Positions 24,800 to 39,300 of a stretch of 64,000 nt of DNA are shown in pieces (position 1 is the stretch's first letter; each line of letters opens with the position of its first letter). This stretch comes from Lingula anatina (Eukaryota > Brachiopoda > Lingulata > Lingulida > Lingulidae). The notes beneath the pieces are model-generated. The model saw only the letters and a program-made list of their open reading frames with translations. It was not told where the DNA came from and did not search any database. The position numbers and the translations under genes are program-made. The DNA lies in assembly GCF_001039355.2 (NCBI RefSeq), contig NW_019775954.1, forward strand, positions 93,124 to 157,123, given 5' to 3'.

Positions 24800-27700
24800 T
24801 TGGTTTTCCACAATTGAATAATATATCGTAGAATACCGGTAGGGTCACTTGAATGCGTACTCAGTCGCATCATGACTGACAACTCATCCCTACATAACGC
24901 AGATGAGTCTGTCATCGCCTACGTAAACTTGGCAAAATACGACAAATGTGGACACCCGATCCGAACAATCTCCCCCGCCACACAATCACTCCAATTCCAC
25001 TTGAAGGAGATTTTCATCCATCGATGTAAAGGCTATTATCACGGGGGTGTGAAGAGCAGGTGAACGAAAATGATCCCTCAATATCACGGGATATCAGAGT
25101 GAGCGCCAATAGCTTGGGTGTCGTTTAATTGGATTATCAAGGCTGTAGTGGAGACAATACAGACCCCAAACTGCTGATGGAAGGATACGGTGTATCAATT
25201 TAATCTAACTTCACGTGAGATTAGATTGTCTGCCTGTTTGCCTATTAGATTAATATACTTTAAAAGGACCTTTTCACACTCTGTCTATTCCATCGTTGTT
25301 GAAAAGCGACTAAGCTCTGGGTATTAGTTGAGCAGCAGTTAGTGTGGACCATGGATTAGGAGCTACATACTCTGGATACCTAGAGATGAATGGGTCTCAC
25401 TTTTGAGGCAACATCATTACTACACTCATAATTTATACTGAAATGAGGGAGTGGTGACACGCAGGAAAAAAATCACACAAATCTAAGGGAATTAGTGTCA
25501 AAGCGTGTTTTGATGGAAAGAGACTAATAATACCAATAGAATACACATAACGTGATTCATGCTACCATTTCAAAGAGGTGTCTAATACCGTCATAAGCGC
25601 ATATTTCACGGATATGTTAAGAATTGACATAAATGTGTCTCGCAGCACAGAAAAAAGACCCGCTCTGACACCAAATAGCAGCCACCTGTTGTGACACAGG
25701 TGTAAGTGCTCCTTGGCACGCTGACATTCTAGCATAAATATATCAAAGGTGTTTCGCATCATCTTTGAGGAACTGATTTCGCGAGTTTCCTGTTGGATCT
25801 ATCTGGCATTTAACATGAGAAATCCCCTGGGAGAAATACACTCGTCCTCCTTGATATAATACTCAAAGATTGCAAAAAAAAAAAAACTGTCTCCTCCGAT
25901 ATACATGTGTTGGCTGTGAAAATATATGTTACTTCACATCTACTTTCAATTCTTGCTAATTCAACGAACATTAAACATGTTGTTTCTATTATTGATACGT
26001 ATCGGTAAGCATTTTGTTTGGGAATGTCCCTGGATTCGGGGGATCAGAATGCTTGAAGCGATTTGTTGAATGATATTGATATTATATTTGCATTTAGTTA
26101 TTATGAGAATTTAAAATTTAAACCGTCGTATATGGTGCCACCAGTTATCAATATCATGCTCCTGTTTTTCCACAACAATGTTGAACATCATACATTTTTT
26201 AGAAATACAAACAGAATTGCACGTCTCAATGTATTGTTTTGTAAACATCTGATATGTAAGAACATTTTTTCTTCAAATAGTAAAATGGCAGTACGTATCT
26301 CTTTCAATATTATATCACAGACCTGATATTACAATAAAACTTATTCAAACATGTATGTAACCGGGTCATATTCAATTTTCCTCACTAAACAAGACTTGGC
26401 ACTTGACCCCTTTGTCAAACATTTGGAATTTTTGGCAGCACAAATGACACATAAATTTACAACAAATCCAACCCTGTACATCCGGGACACTACATGTACA
26501 AAGATGGCATCACACAAAGCACATTTCACTTCAATTTTCGATTGAACGACCAACCTAGCTTATTCCCAGATTATTAATTAGAAATTTCTAACCTGAAGTT
26601 TACAATGGGTACAATGTATCTATAGATAGATACAATAGCACAGGTAAAGAGACGCCAACGAAGATAAAAGTTGTCGCTTGATATGATCGTAAACCTGGCC
26701 CGCACGGGTGACACGGGGTTCACGATTTGACCCTACACGTAAAGAGGAAAAGTATCAGGGCCGACAGTAAAAATGCCAGGTTTGCCTTCAACCTCTCCCA
26801 AGACTCGTCACCGTCTCTTCAAGGCTGCTATGTCTCTTGGTGCATATTAACAATTAGTGTCAATTAGCTTAATATTTATTAGGTTCAGGCACAGCAGAAT
26901 CCACCGAGGCCGTTCGCCAGTGCACACAAGAATGTTTTATCAACTCTTCTCACGCAAAGTTACTGCGCCCACCATTTACCTTTCCCAATCTCTTGGGCAC
27001 ACAGTGGTATTTGCTTTTAGTTAAGCCCAGGTTGTGAGTATATTAATGACAAAACAAAAGGTATACTGATTTGCCGCCAGAAAACACATCCCATTAACTG
27101 GTAGCAAGGACGTGTGAAGCCATGCTCAAGGGAACACCGCCAATTTTTACTGCTCAGTTTTCGCACCTTGTGAGTTAGGAAATTATGCTACTTATTGATG
27201 TAATTTTTAGGATAATTGTGTAAATAATGAATGGATTTAAATAAAAATGCAGTAAACCCGGTTTAATACGGCCTAGATTGTCAGGCATAAACTGACTCAT
27301 GGTCCTGCGTTTGAAAATGAGAACTGATGGATGTAGAAAAATCTTTTAAGAGATACCATGCCAAGTAGAAGTGGGTGACAGCTCAGTCACAACCTAGCTC
27401 AATTTACGGGTGCTCAAGTGTCATTCTATTTTCTTGACCCGAAGTCTTTTAAGTGTCATCTTTTTTTGACCTGATGTCTTGGAGGGGGGATTTCACGACC
27501 TCACGCTGGCGACGGAGGACAAACGGCCCCCGGAGAATATCAGGAGAAGTCCGCCTTTCTATAATTATAAGCTCATTACTCGTAAGATCCGACACAGTGT
27601 GTTTTTTGTTTTCCCAGATAAAAGAGCACATCCTAGGTTACCACTGGGCAAATAAACGGTATTTGCACAAACTGAAAATCAGAGGAGATTTACAACGATC

Positions 27701-30340
27701 GTCCATTTTCTATGCACTTGACGTGGATAAAGCTTTTCAGAGATCTTCTTAAAATTGCCGATTATGGGCATTATTTTGAAGCACTCGCTTACAACAGGAG
27801 AACTTCCCTGGGCTTTGGGGTGGTCCAAACCCTGGGATCTCCGGGACAAGTTTGACTGAATGAGAGATATTATACCTGTAATGCGATTAATTCTGCTAGA
27901 TTAATGTCCAGCATTTATTTTATCTTAACATCCGGAAGAAAGAGGACTCGGAGATCGCTTCCATACAATGCGGGGAGGTTAGCTATCATAACTTTCAGTA
28001 TTGCTATCATAATGTTTTTTGCCTATCGGCAATGCAGTCTAGATGACTACCATTGACCCGTCGCTCACACCGAGTCGGGCGATCCCACAACCTGTTTTCC
28101 ACGTCTATCTTCAGTTATATCATAACAAAAAAATATAATTTACCTTTGTCTGTTCTGCGGATAGGCTTGTTAAATCCTTTTCTACAACCATCTATTTTAT
28201 ATTAATCCTTTCCCAAGTTTTTATCTTCCCTGCGCCCAGCTCTCAACTACGGACGTACACTGTCGACCCACAAAGATAGTTCTTTGATAATGTGATGTCG
28301 CTTTGTTGACGACGGACTGGAAGGTCTGTGACGACACACATCAGAAAGTGTCACATTAGTACCCCATCCAGGTGCTCATGTCATTAAAAAATCAGCACCT
28401 TTGATGCTTATGAAGTGGTGGGCAGAGAGCACACAGGCTAGGTTAACCGCCAAAATATCGGACCCTGCTAATGTCCATATCAATAGCATTTAGTGGTTTG
28501 TTGCAAACCTGAACATAATCGCGGTGACAGTTTATTTAAAAACCCGAGCTATCAAAAACTTACTGTGTGTTTAAAGCCTGCCTCCCTGATGTTGCCGCAA
28601 AAAAATATACGCACAGAACGAGCTTGGCGCTTGCCTTGAATTTGATCAATTATTCACCTTTTTGCCCTCTCTAAGGGTTTAATTCAAAATGATTCTTAAA
28701 TGTTTTGCCGCCGACTAAAAAAAAACGGTAGTACCTTTGCTACTGGTGTTTTCTGAAAATGATAAAACATTCCACAGAAACCTTCAACGGATGACCGGCG
28801 CTCTTGTCTAATACTACTGTGAAACAAATTGTTTACGCACGCTGCACTTACGTCTGTGCCGCCTTTCAGTGTTGCGTTTTTTTTCGTCTTCCATTTTACT
28901 TGGGTTTCAGTGTGTTTTAATCTGTGAACCAGATAACACGCATTTAGGACTGGTCCACTTTTCATCTCCGTGAGAAACAGTATCGGTTTTGACCATCCAA
29001 ATATTTTGACTGAAAACTGAGTTGTTTTGGTGCACCACTCCATTCAAGAAACTTGACTCCGTGAAAAATTAAACAAACTCATTTGACTCAGTTTACACGT
29101 TTTGTGGGCGCACACAACATCGTGGTCCAAGTGAGCAAATATTGGTGATTTAGAGAAAAAAGACTAAGCATTGAGGTGTCATTGTGAGGAAATTATCGCC
29201 AAGTGTTTCCCGTGAAAAGCGCTCAATGCTGACCACTCACATAATCAAGTAATAACAGTGCCGTAAACTTCGTGCTTACCTGCCTGGCTAGGCCCCAAAG
29301 CATTTTGCCCGCGGACACGTAATCTCTGCCCCGGGGCTGCATTTTCAGCCGAACTCGGGCGTTTTCTTAAGTATCCCTTATTCACGTAGTAACGACTCTT
29401 TTAAAAGGCCAGCCAGAATCTAAGTGCGTACTCTAATGTGGCGGCATTGTAATGCTGATTATTCTGGCGTAACTGTATTGTACACCACACGAATATTGAA
29501 TATCATTTGAATATTTCTCCAACCTGATATGACTTCAGCACATTTCGTATCAAATTACTAAAGCAAACATCTCGTCGGACAGGACGGAGATGACGAACTT
29601 ACTTGTTCTATGGTCTATATAACACGGCGACCCTTCCTTATCTCGACTGCCAAGATAACATCGAAACCATCATAAATTATAGGCAAGCATCTTACTGTTT
29701 TTTTATCTCCATTTTTCACAATGTTTCAACACAAGCGCTTTGCAGTATAAAGAGGTGGAACATGCAACAGCAGAATTTTCGACATTCTAATGGAGGACTT
29801 GCACGCAAATTCAAAAAAAAAAAAAAAAAAAGGATGAATTCCATATTATAAACAATTATCGTGAACTTAGCATTATTGCTTAAGGTACGCAGCGTTTGCA
29901 CAAACGGTTCCACCCTGCCTGGTTCTCTATTGTAAAAATAAGGTTAAAAGCCTCGGTCTCCTTTTCTCGTGATATTTGCAGTGTCAAAATGTCAGGTGAG
30001 GAGTTAATATCAGCCACGGCAAATGCAAACAAAATGTGAATTGGTTTCACTAAGGCACGACTACAGGAACAAAACCTCAAAGGAAGACTTGATGCCATAA
30101 AAAGGCAGTGAAGACCACGAACTCGTTTACAAAATGAAATTTGATTGAAAAGAAGAACAGTCAAATTTAATTGAAAACAAGAAGAAGAAAAGTCCAAATA
30201 ACCTCACGCACTTCCATTTATGAAATCTATTTAATGTACTTTTATTCTTTTAAATGCCTGGATCTAGAGCTGAATCACAAGAACATTACAGCAAAATTCT
30301 GGAGTATATATAGGTTTTGTATAAGGGAAAGAAACAGCAA

Positions 30341-30360
30341 CCTCTCTCTCTCTCTCTCTC
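30341..30360. repeat. (CT)n microsatellite
   Basis: Ten CT units in intergenic sequence, followed by TTTTGTGTG. Confidence 0.9.
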
Positions 30361-33300
30361 TTTTGTGTGTTTCTTGCCTTGACCCCCTGCACACTTTAGA
30401 GCCAATTAGTTCTAGTATAATTCTCACGTCCGTAATTTCAGATGATCATTAAAATTGCGGTGGAAAGGTTACAATTCCAAACCTTGTAATGATCTCTGGT
30501 TAAGAATATTTTTTTGCTGTACCTGTCAATCAAAGGAGAGAAAAACGACTTTTAAGCGGTGTGAATTTATTATATTACTAGATGGTAATGCTTTTGTCCC
30601 ACGAGAGCCCCTTCACGGGTCGAAATATTTTGATCGCATGAGTTATGAGGACAGGAAGTTCGTCCATACATAAATGATATAATTACCTATTTGATCACAC
30701 AAAAATGCCCACTTCTTTCCCAACCTCTCCTGTATAACCGGCTCAGTTGAAGTCTCGCTTATTAATGAAACAGTTACTAAAGGCGGATCCTTAGTACAAG
30801 TTTAAGTATATAGGAAAACAGTAAGAAATGCACCCATTGACCTCACCTCGTAATCATGTGACAGTCCCTTCAGTACCCGCAGAAATTTCCGACAGACAAT
30901 GTCTTTTTGGTTGGTTATATGGTATAAATACTTAGGGAGCCACCGGTTTTCTTCCAATTCAGTGAACTCTTGTCGTCAATTAAGTTGAAATGTCCGGTCC
31001 GTCCAACTTTAGAACAACAAATCAAAAACAACACTGTTACTACTCTTCTTTTGTACGTCGGCTTGCTACCTGACACTCTCGAATAAAATCAAAAGACAAC
31101 AATCTTCAAACTCAAATTATTTTTCTTACCTTGGTATTACTCGTACAGCTGAAAGAACCCAAAGATTTCCTATTTACAGACGAAAATTACTACTTCTACC
31201 GAATTAGATATTCTCTTTTAACAGCTGAGCCTTAATCTATCGCAATTTCCCATCGTTCAATTGGCTGGTTCATTGTCAATCACTTAACCACATTAAACTA
31301 AATAAATGACTAACATACATTTCTTTTGATATAAAAGAACCAACCAAGAAAACTTAAACAAGAGCAAAATAGATCCAACGTGGGGAAAGAAAAGCAGTGC
31401 TAGGCATTTGATGCTAGATTATAGAGTTGATACAATAAATTGCTTTCCAAACACAAATATGTTGGCCCGGGTTTCTTGACGAGTGAGCAGACAGAGGCAG
31501 CGCTTGTAAGGGTTTGTTTGGTTTGAATTCAAAGGTGAATTATCATTTTGTATGGATCAGTACATATGTAGTTTTCCGACACAGGTGGCCATCTGACTTC
31601 CAGTTGAAAACATCGGGGTGATATTCATCGTGCCGTGTTGTGCTTTATGGGTTTTGAAAGTTCGCAATTGGAGCCAAATTAGGACCGGGTGTTCGTAACC
31701 TCCCATAAATTTTACAACACAAAACCCCAGGTGTAGAGACCCACCTTTCTGTTCAGAAAACATGGCGCTTTTTAAGTGGGTGTTTTGTTTCTCTTCTTTA
31801 TTTTCTTTTAAAAATCGCAAGGGAGAAAAGAGTTTATTGCTTTGCGCACACCCTTAAACTGGCAAACGCCCCGCGAGCACGTGCAGGCATTCAAACTTTA
31901 AGTGATCGCAAGATTTCATTTGAAAGACGCATAATGTCTACCCGGCAGTTCCAGCACAATAAAAGGGCGACATATTCATTATACACAATGTGAAACCGTA
32001 AATTACGCACGCGGTTTCATGGTCCTTTAAATCCCTTGTGAAATTAAGACAAAATTAACTAAAAAGTATAGACAATCGAAAATTGTGTACACGAATTTGT
32101 TTGCATTGATCACAAAATCGATCTCTAATGGACCAATTAATAATATTATTAAGATATCTCAGGGGGCGAGGTCGAATTAATCATGCTTAGCGTTAAAACT
32201 CAATTTTGTTCTTCAGATGTGGGTTCGGTAATTATGAGGCATAGAGTGCAAACCCAAAATCGCTATCACAAACAAACTTTGCCCGTCCTTAGTGAATACA
32301 TAAGTTTCCCGAGGCAGGGACTGGCTTAACGATGTTATGCTAACTTACAGAAGAAAATGGTCACAAAAATAAAATCCACCTTTTGTACAAGGTGTAATGT
32401 CATGTTGATCAATTTAGTTGGCGATAGACTAAGAGTTAAGAGACGCCAGCAATGAATTGGTGCGACCATTTTAACCCTGACATCGTTTGGTGGTCGAAAG
32501 TAATGTAGCGGAATCAAGATACAAGGAAACTACTAAGTGGACAAGCTGAGGCAAATCTCGTGTTCATCGGCCATTCAATTGTCCGAATAAAACGGATATT
32601 CTGGTTGTATCAGTACATGCCATCCGTGAATGATATTAGAGTATACTTCCCGAACATCAAGTTAAATGGGACCATTGACCCGTCTATCAGAATGTCTTTT
32701 ATTACAGTTGTGCAAACGACGCCGAAAAAAAGGGGGGGAAGCAAAATTTCTGCCGATAGAGGTCGTGATAAGCGGATGACGTACGGTGCGCACTGCAGCG
32801 TTTACGCAACGCGTCATTAACCAAAGAACACAGAGCCAAAAAATACGCTCCTGCTTTAACAAATACGTTGGAAAACGGCATTTTGATTTGCTTTTAAATG
32901 CGACTTTAATGAAATCAGCCTACAGTCTATGGGCCACGGTGCCAGCAATTAATCTAAAACTCAAATGACAGGCAACTAGACAGGGGAATGACAGGACTGT
33001 CATAATCGACGTTATTAATGCAGACTGTGAGAGGTCGTTTTGCTCTTGTCACGACACTTTACAGGCACATGATGAGCGTTGGATCTAGTAAAATTTGATT
33101 TTCCCGAAAATTTCAACACTTTTCCATTAAGGTATACCATATTTGAAGCAGTTGAAAAAATGATCATCTACAAACCGTCTTTTGGTTCCAGGTTTCTAGT
33201 TTTTGAGCCGCTTTCGTAATGAAGAAAAAGACTGGCGAGGCTTTGAAAGCTAAAAAAATATATAAATTTACTCGAAAACAGGTTTGAGGTCGCAATTTTC

Positions 33301-36300
33301 TCAGCGGTTTTGAATATAGTAAAAATTGGTGTTAAAGCAAAAAAAAAAAAAAAAATTCCAAGCATTTTTGCTACGTATGTAAAGTTTTAAAGCACACTGA
33401 ATGTTGCATGTCTTTATAGTAGGCCTACCCCGCTCATTGTTATATTATTCATGGCGATTACCAGGCTCAATCCTCCTTCGAAGTTTATGTTAGAAGACTT
33501 TTTTACAGTCTGTAAATGAAAAAAATCCTGATGGTTATCATAGATGCCCTATGCTTAAACATCTAACGCCTTTTTTGTAGCACAATAAGTCTAAACGGAC
33601 AAACAAGTAATAATAAAAACACAAAGTATCGTCAAGAAATATTATATGCAAATGATGTGATTTAGAGAAATTCCATATGTGTTTTTTATGCCAGCGAGCA
33701 AAGACAAAGTATTTTTGTAATTCAAATATTTTTCTTTGGGGTATCACAAGTGTGAGCTCTACATGGATACCAACACAACAACGGCCTCTAACACCCGTGG
33801 CCTTTGTAAAGCCAGGAATGTTTTCTCAAGTTCTCGTGAATTTATGTAAGGAAATGATCGAATTACGTAGTTTTCAACAAACACTTTCCAGACTTTCAGA
33901 AAACTGCATTCGTTTTTCAGAATTTTTACCTTGTCCCTCGGGCAAAGGTCATGGCGTTTTATGAATAGCTGAAAAAACTTCAAAAACTCAAAAAAATTTT
34001 AAAAAATGACCATAGGGTTAACCATAATACAATTGCTCTTCTGTACCAGAGTGCAATATTAAGAAAAAAAGTGCAGCCATGGGAAATACGCTATACCATT
34101 AGCTCTCCTAAATTACAACGCAAACTTGAATAAGTGCTTGGCAAAGATAACGCCAGTTGACAAAACAGCATCGTACTAATATGTAACAAGGCAACAAGTT
34201 GGGCCAAATTGTGGGTCTCTCGAAGCGTATGGTACAGTCAATAAAAACTTTTGACACTACAATGAACCGGGTTAAAATGCTTCGGAGAAGACGCAAATTT
34301 TTCTCTCGCCTCACTTGTTTGCTTTCCGCGGCGGAACATGTCCGGAAGAACTCTAGTAAAATAACAACACGCCCTCTCCTCACATCATTTAGCGTCGTAA
34401 CTTTGATTAATGGCATCCCAAACCAAAGGTTACCGTATTCAATGTGGCTGATCTGTGCTGGGATATTAGTTTACGTTTCACCTATACAAAACAACACCTA
34501 ATCTTCGTCTATCTGAAATTGTAATGATTCTTAATAGTTTTCTTGTGTTGTTCCGCTATTGTGCGAAACGCGGATCGCACCGGGTTTTTTCTTCGCATAT
34601 TTGGATCCCTGATGCTTTTCGCTCACCTGTAGAGTCTAATAACGGTTGTTGCATGTAAGTTATCTTCCACCACACGCACTCATACGGGCGACACAGACGC
34701 TGACTGCGTAGCGTGACCGGACAACAAGTAACGTTTAGTCCCCATCTAAAACATCAAAGCGCCGGGCTAAGGTTTCAATTTGTAAGCTAATGTAACCGAG
34801 CCGTATAATTTTTCAGATGTTGTAAAATGTGTTTTCAGACGAAGATAGACCTTTTTAGTGGTATTCGAAACGTTTTTCGTTGTTTGTCGCGACAGTTGAG
34901 ACAAACCAAGGTTGAGCGAGGGACAGGGTTCGTCACATGAGACCAGCGGCAGAACGGAGATAGGACATGCGCGTGTGCCAAAAACGGGTAAACTAACCAC
35001 TAAACGATTGCAAGATCCCCTATCTTCTTTTAGCAACAAAACAAAACAAAAATGTTTCAATAAACACCGCCCAAAGTCAAATAACCAACGCAGATCCAGC
35101 CCACTCCTCGAATGTTTGAGATCGAAACAAAAACAAAAATGCTGTTTGTTGGTTCTCTAAGGTTACAGATATGAGGCCATTCGAATCCGGTGTCTGTTCT
35201 TAATTCTGGGGACATACTTTGCAGACTGACGCATTAGATTGAAGCATGAATCTAATTAAAGAAAATATGTCACTTAAAAACCTCAAAGAAAAGTTTTGGG
35301 TTAATCTACATATGGATCAATAAACATCTTTCATTGACAAATTAAATAAATGCCATTGCGGTAGAATAATATAAGACACACTAAATAACCAATTTGTCAA
35401 TAAAGTCATTCTGGTTTGCCGGAAGAAAAATAAACTTTTCACATAATTTTATCAAAGGAAATAAGAGAAAGAAAAATTCATCCTTTGTCTTCTGTGTAGC
35501 AGGTAAAGTGCACATACCTTGGTTCACGGAATTTCACTAGTACAAATTCTTGCGGGAATGTCTTTGGAGCTCAGATTCCAAATCGGAGTTTCATTACTAA
35601 TTGTCTGAGGCAGGGAGATATGGCAGGGCCGTTGCGAAGATTTACAGTTATCTCCAGACGTTTTACAAACCGTGCTTTGATATCCAAGAGAAGAGCACCT
35701 GGATTAAAACGCGGGTGTAATTAGAAGCCAATTAATATCCTGATTCTTAGTGCCCCGTCTCCCAGTGTCCACTGCAGTTCTTTAGAACTCGGTAATAAAA
35801 ACAGTCAATGAAAAATAACAGTGCCAGACCCTCGGGCTCCAAGGCCGACTGTCTTTCCCTGAAACAACACACTTCAACTATTCCACAGTGTAAACTGCTA
35901 CCTCAGGAAGGAATTTCTTTGGAAAAACACATAAAACGGCATGCTGACGCAGAAAAATAAATGTATCGGAGACAGAGTAAATTCTCTGCAACTGATTCAA
36001 CCTGTCTCGAAGTTTTGTTTCCATTATCTGCTGCGGAAGGTCGGGAAAGGGGGTCAGATGTTTGGTAAATGAACACCACCTTTTCGTCCTGGATTATGAA
36101 GACTCTTTCTTTGCCTGTTTGGTTAAGGAAGTTTTTTCCTTTAACCAGCATCCGTGGAGCAAAATAGCTAAATGAAGTAAATGGATACAAGACATGTTAG
36201 TCTTTAACTACCCTGAACCTATGCACGCACACGCCTGGGTCGTTATTGTAGAGGATAGAATAAATGAGGAGGCATTTGTGAGTTGTTTAGGTAATAATCT

Positions 36301-39300
36301 TTTAGACAGCAAATGGTTGAAAACTGGCATGTTTTCTGCTCCAGCGACAAAAGTGACGCTGAGACGAGAAAGCACAGCTCTGTGTACCTGTTTAACATTT
36401 TCCTGAAGCGTTTCGGGGTCCGGTCATGTTTGCAGGTCACTGCGGGTCTTCTTGTTACGCAGAAATTAAATATTCCTAATCCTAAGTAAACGCCAATAGA
36501 CAGATCCCCATTCACGCAAGGACGTGCTTTTTCAACATAATTGCTTCTTGCATGTTCTGGCAAGACGAGTAGGGGGCTTGTATATAAGGAATGTTAAAGA
36601 AACGTCACATGAGAATTATAGTTTTTTGAAGGGATAATCAACAGTCAACGATTTAATCTGAAGCCAAGGGAGGAGTCGCCGATACCCTAAGCCCACATAA
36701 GCGCCTTCCACTAGTGTAAAGAGATCCGACTTTCTCTTGGGATATTTACCCTCTCAAAGCTTGATCCGACGAAAACGCACCGTTTGTGTGCGTTTTGTAC
36801 CGTCAAGTGGGGAGACGAGCGGTTTGTCAAGATTCTTCACGTGCGCCGTTCCAAGTGTATTCAATGGGAAAAAATGGGTCATAATTGTTCATTTCCTACT
36901 CTTGAGTCACGATGGTTTGTTTTCTATAAATGGAAAACACGGACTTCAAGAGGCCTTTAAACAGCTTATCAGAATTGAATACGAAAGAAATAAACGAAAT
37001 TAAAACTCATCTAAGGGGCCTTGAATTTTCAAGATACTTGTGAAGACTCCCTATAAAATCTTGTCCCTTTTCAAGTTTGAAAGTGTCGAATGTGGTGTCG
37101 TGGGAAGTGAAAACACACCCCGCAGGTGTGCAGCGTGAGGTCCACTAATTTGGCGTAATAAAGATCTCCTCAGCTTAATATAAGTCCATTTACAGTGGTA
37201 ATGGTGATGTGATTGCTATGTTATTTCCTAATAACTGTAAAGGTGCGTATTTAGTGAATTGGAGAGCTTGCTCAAACTCGACACCCAGACAATTTTCAAA
37301 AACTTGTGTAATTTTCAGCACTGTTGATAATGAAGTAATAATAGCGGACCCCATGTGATCGATCCGTTTTTCCCCTCAAGTGAAGATTCATTTAGGCAAT
37401 GCAAGAAGTCAATTATGCAAGACGCGGTTAAATAGCCTAAAATTTAACACATTTTTCTACTTGGCAATGTTGTGCTTTCAAACTCAATCTAAGAAAACCG
37501 TACACTTTCTGCAAATAATGTTTTAACTATTGATTCCAAAAGACATGAATACCCTTACGTCACAGGTGAAAAGCGCATTCTCGATTTGTTCACTCGTTTC
37601 CCTACATTAATAGCAGTTATCCAACAGAAGGGCGGCGATATATTTCTCAGGTTCACGTCTAAAGTGCCTGTAAAGAAAGCACCCAGACCAATAGCTTCAA
37701 GGGGTTTAAATGGTGAACATGAAACACACGGCTGAAGGGGAAACATCATGTTATTCGAAATTCAACATTAGTGGTACAGCTAGGTGTCTCGTATTCACTT
37801 CAGGCACCTCAACTGCATTAACAGAACAGCCCTTCTCATAGCAAGAGGGACTTGTTCTTGCATATTTTAATCGTGTACTCAACAAGCAGCTGTCCTGCAA
37901 ACACTTGCCTTGAGATTAGGAATGGGGAAAAGTTCGCGAAGCCGCTGATAAAAATCAATTGTGTCCGAATTAGCCATCGCACCTGCCCGCTGATATAGCC
38001 GCTGTCGGCCCCTAAGATACAAGCTTATTGTACACTGTGATATCTCTATTTTAGGGTCCATTTCTATGTCAATAAACTAGCTCTTCACGCCAATGTAAAC
38101 TCCTGTTTGAACACTGATATTTGTGTGCAATACTTAATTGAGATGCAATAATAGATGCGTAATTTTAGGTACGCTGCTTGTTTTAGCAGTAAGCCGTTAA
38201 TGATCCATCAGATTGCTCTCATTACATGGCGTCCTGAATTTGTATCATGTTACAATCGATTCCTAATATTCTCCATGATGAAAACTGAAAGTTAAATGCA
38301 GCATAATTCTCTCGAATTTCCATGTATTAAGTGGCTCCAATTAATTAATGGGAGTCGTCCTTGGTGCAGTATGCTTGTTGAAATATTTCAGATTACACTC
38401 TTGAATATAAATCGTGAACCACTCTTTGATCTTCATTAATTCAACAGTCGAAATGAGCAAAGCTTTTGCACGCCACAAAAGTCGAAAGCAGAGGGTAATT
38501 CATTTATTCAAGTTAGTGCCATTATGCTTGTCTTGTTAGTCACTTTTCCAATGTGTCCATATTTGTTGTTCGTGACTGATAATACTAGGGGGTTACACCA
38601 TATTACGGTGCTGTAGTGATCGTTATGTAAGGTTCTAAAGGGTGCTAAAAGGCATCAAAGTCACCTCAGAAAATTGTATTGTTCTGTTAAATTTTCCTTT
38701 ATATAATTCCCTCCAGCGGATACTTCAATGAAGTAGATTTAAAATAATATCTCAGCTTGCTTCGAGACAGCCTTCATTTCCCAACAGTGTCAACAGAGAT
38801 ATACATTAGAGCCGGGCAATAAACGTCACCCGTTCAATCACATGGGTGGAAATAACGGTGATAAAAATAAGACACGGTGAAAGCTAAACTGGGACATGGC
38901 CATTAAGTTTGATACAAAAACATCATTAGAATTATATTAAATAAGTTGGATTCGTCCCTCGACAGATTTGGCCGGCGTTAACTGATCTTGGTCACAGTTG
39001 TCCGAAAATTCCAGTTACGAAATTCATATTTGGGGAATTGTTATTATAATCATGAATATACCAGTTTAAGTAACTTATTTTCTGTGAATAATAAATTACT
39101 ATTTGGATAATTGTCAGGACAGTAAGCTCCGATTTAGTTTAACACAAAACGGTGAGAGTACTATGGAAAAATCACCATTCTTGCCATGGTGAAAACGGCA
39201 AAACTTGCTGTTGCTACACGGTGAAAAATATACTACACGTTGTTCAGCAACATTAAAAATCATTTCACAAATATTCAGTACAAGCAAAATACAAACCGTA

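Noticed and set aside
30920-30965. TATAAATA followed by a TCAGTG initiator-like sequence
   Set aside because: The spacing is about 38 bp, longer than the usual 28-33, and no coding exon follows.
31557-31820. Minus-strand ORF of 87 codons that looked like a possible pseudogene
   Set aside because: I could not tie it to any protein family, and it has no flanking similarity on either side.
35170-35190. ATTCGAATCC, resembling a tRNA T-arm
   Set aside because: No A-box or cloverleaf arms could be found within 80 bp upstream.
36772-36796. Perfect 9-bp hairpin AAAACGCAC...GTGCGTTTT with a 7-nt loop
   Set aside because: Too short to be a miRNA precursor and not followed by a terminator-like context that would matter in a nuclear genome.
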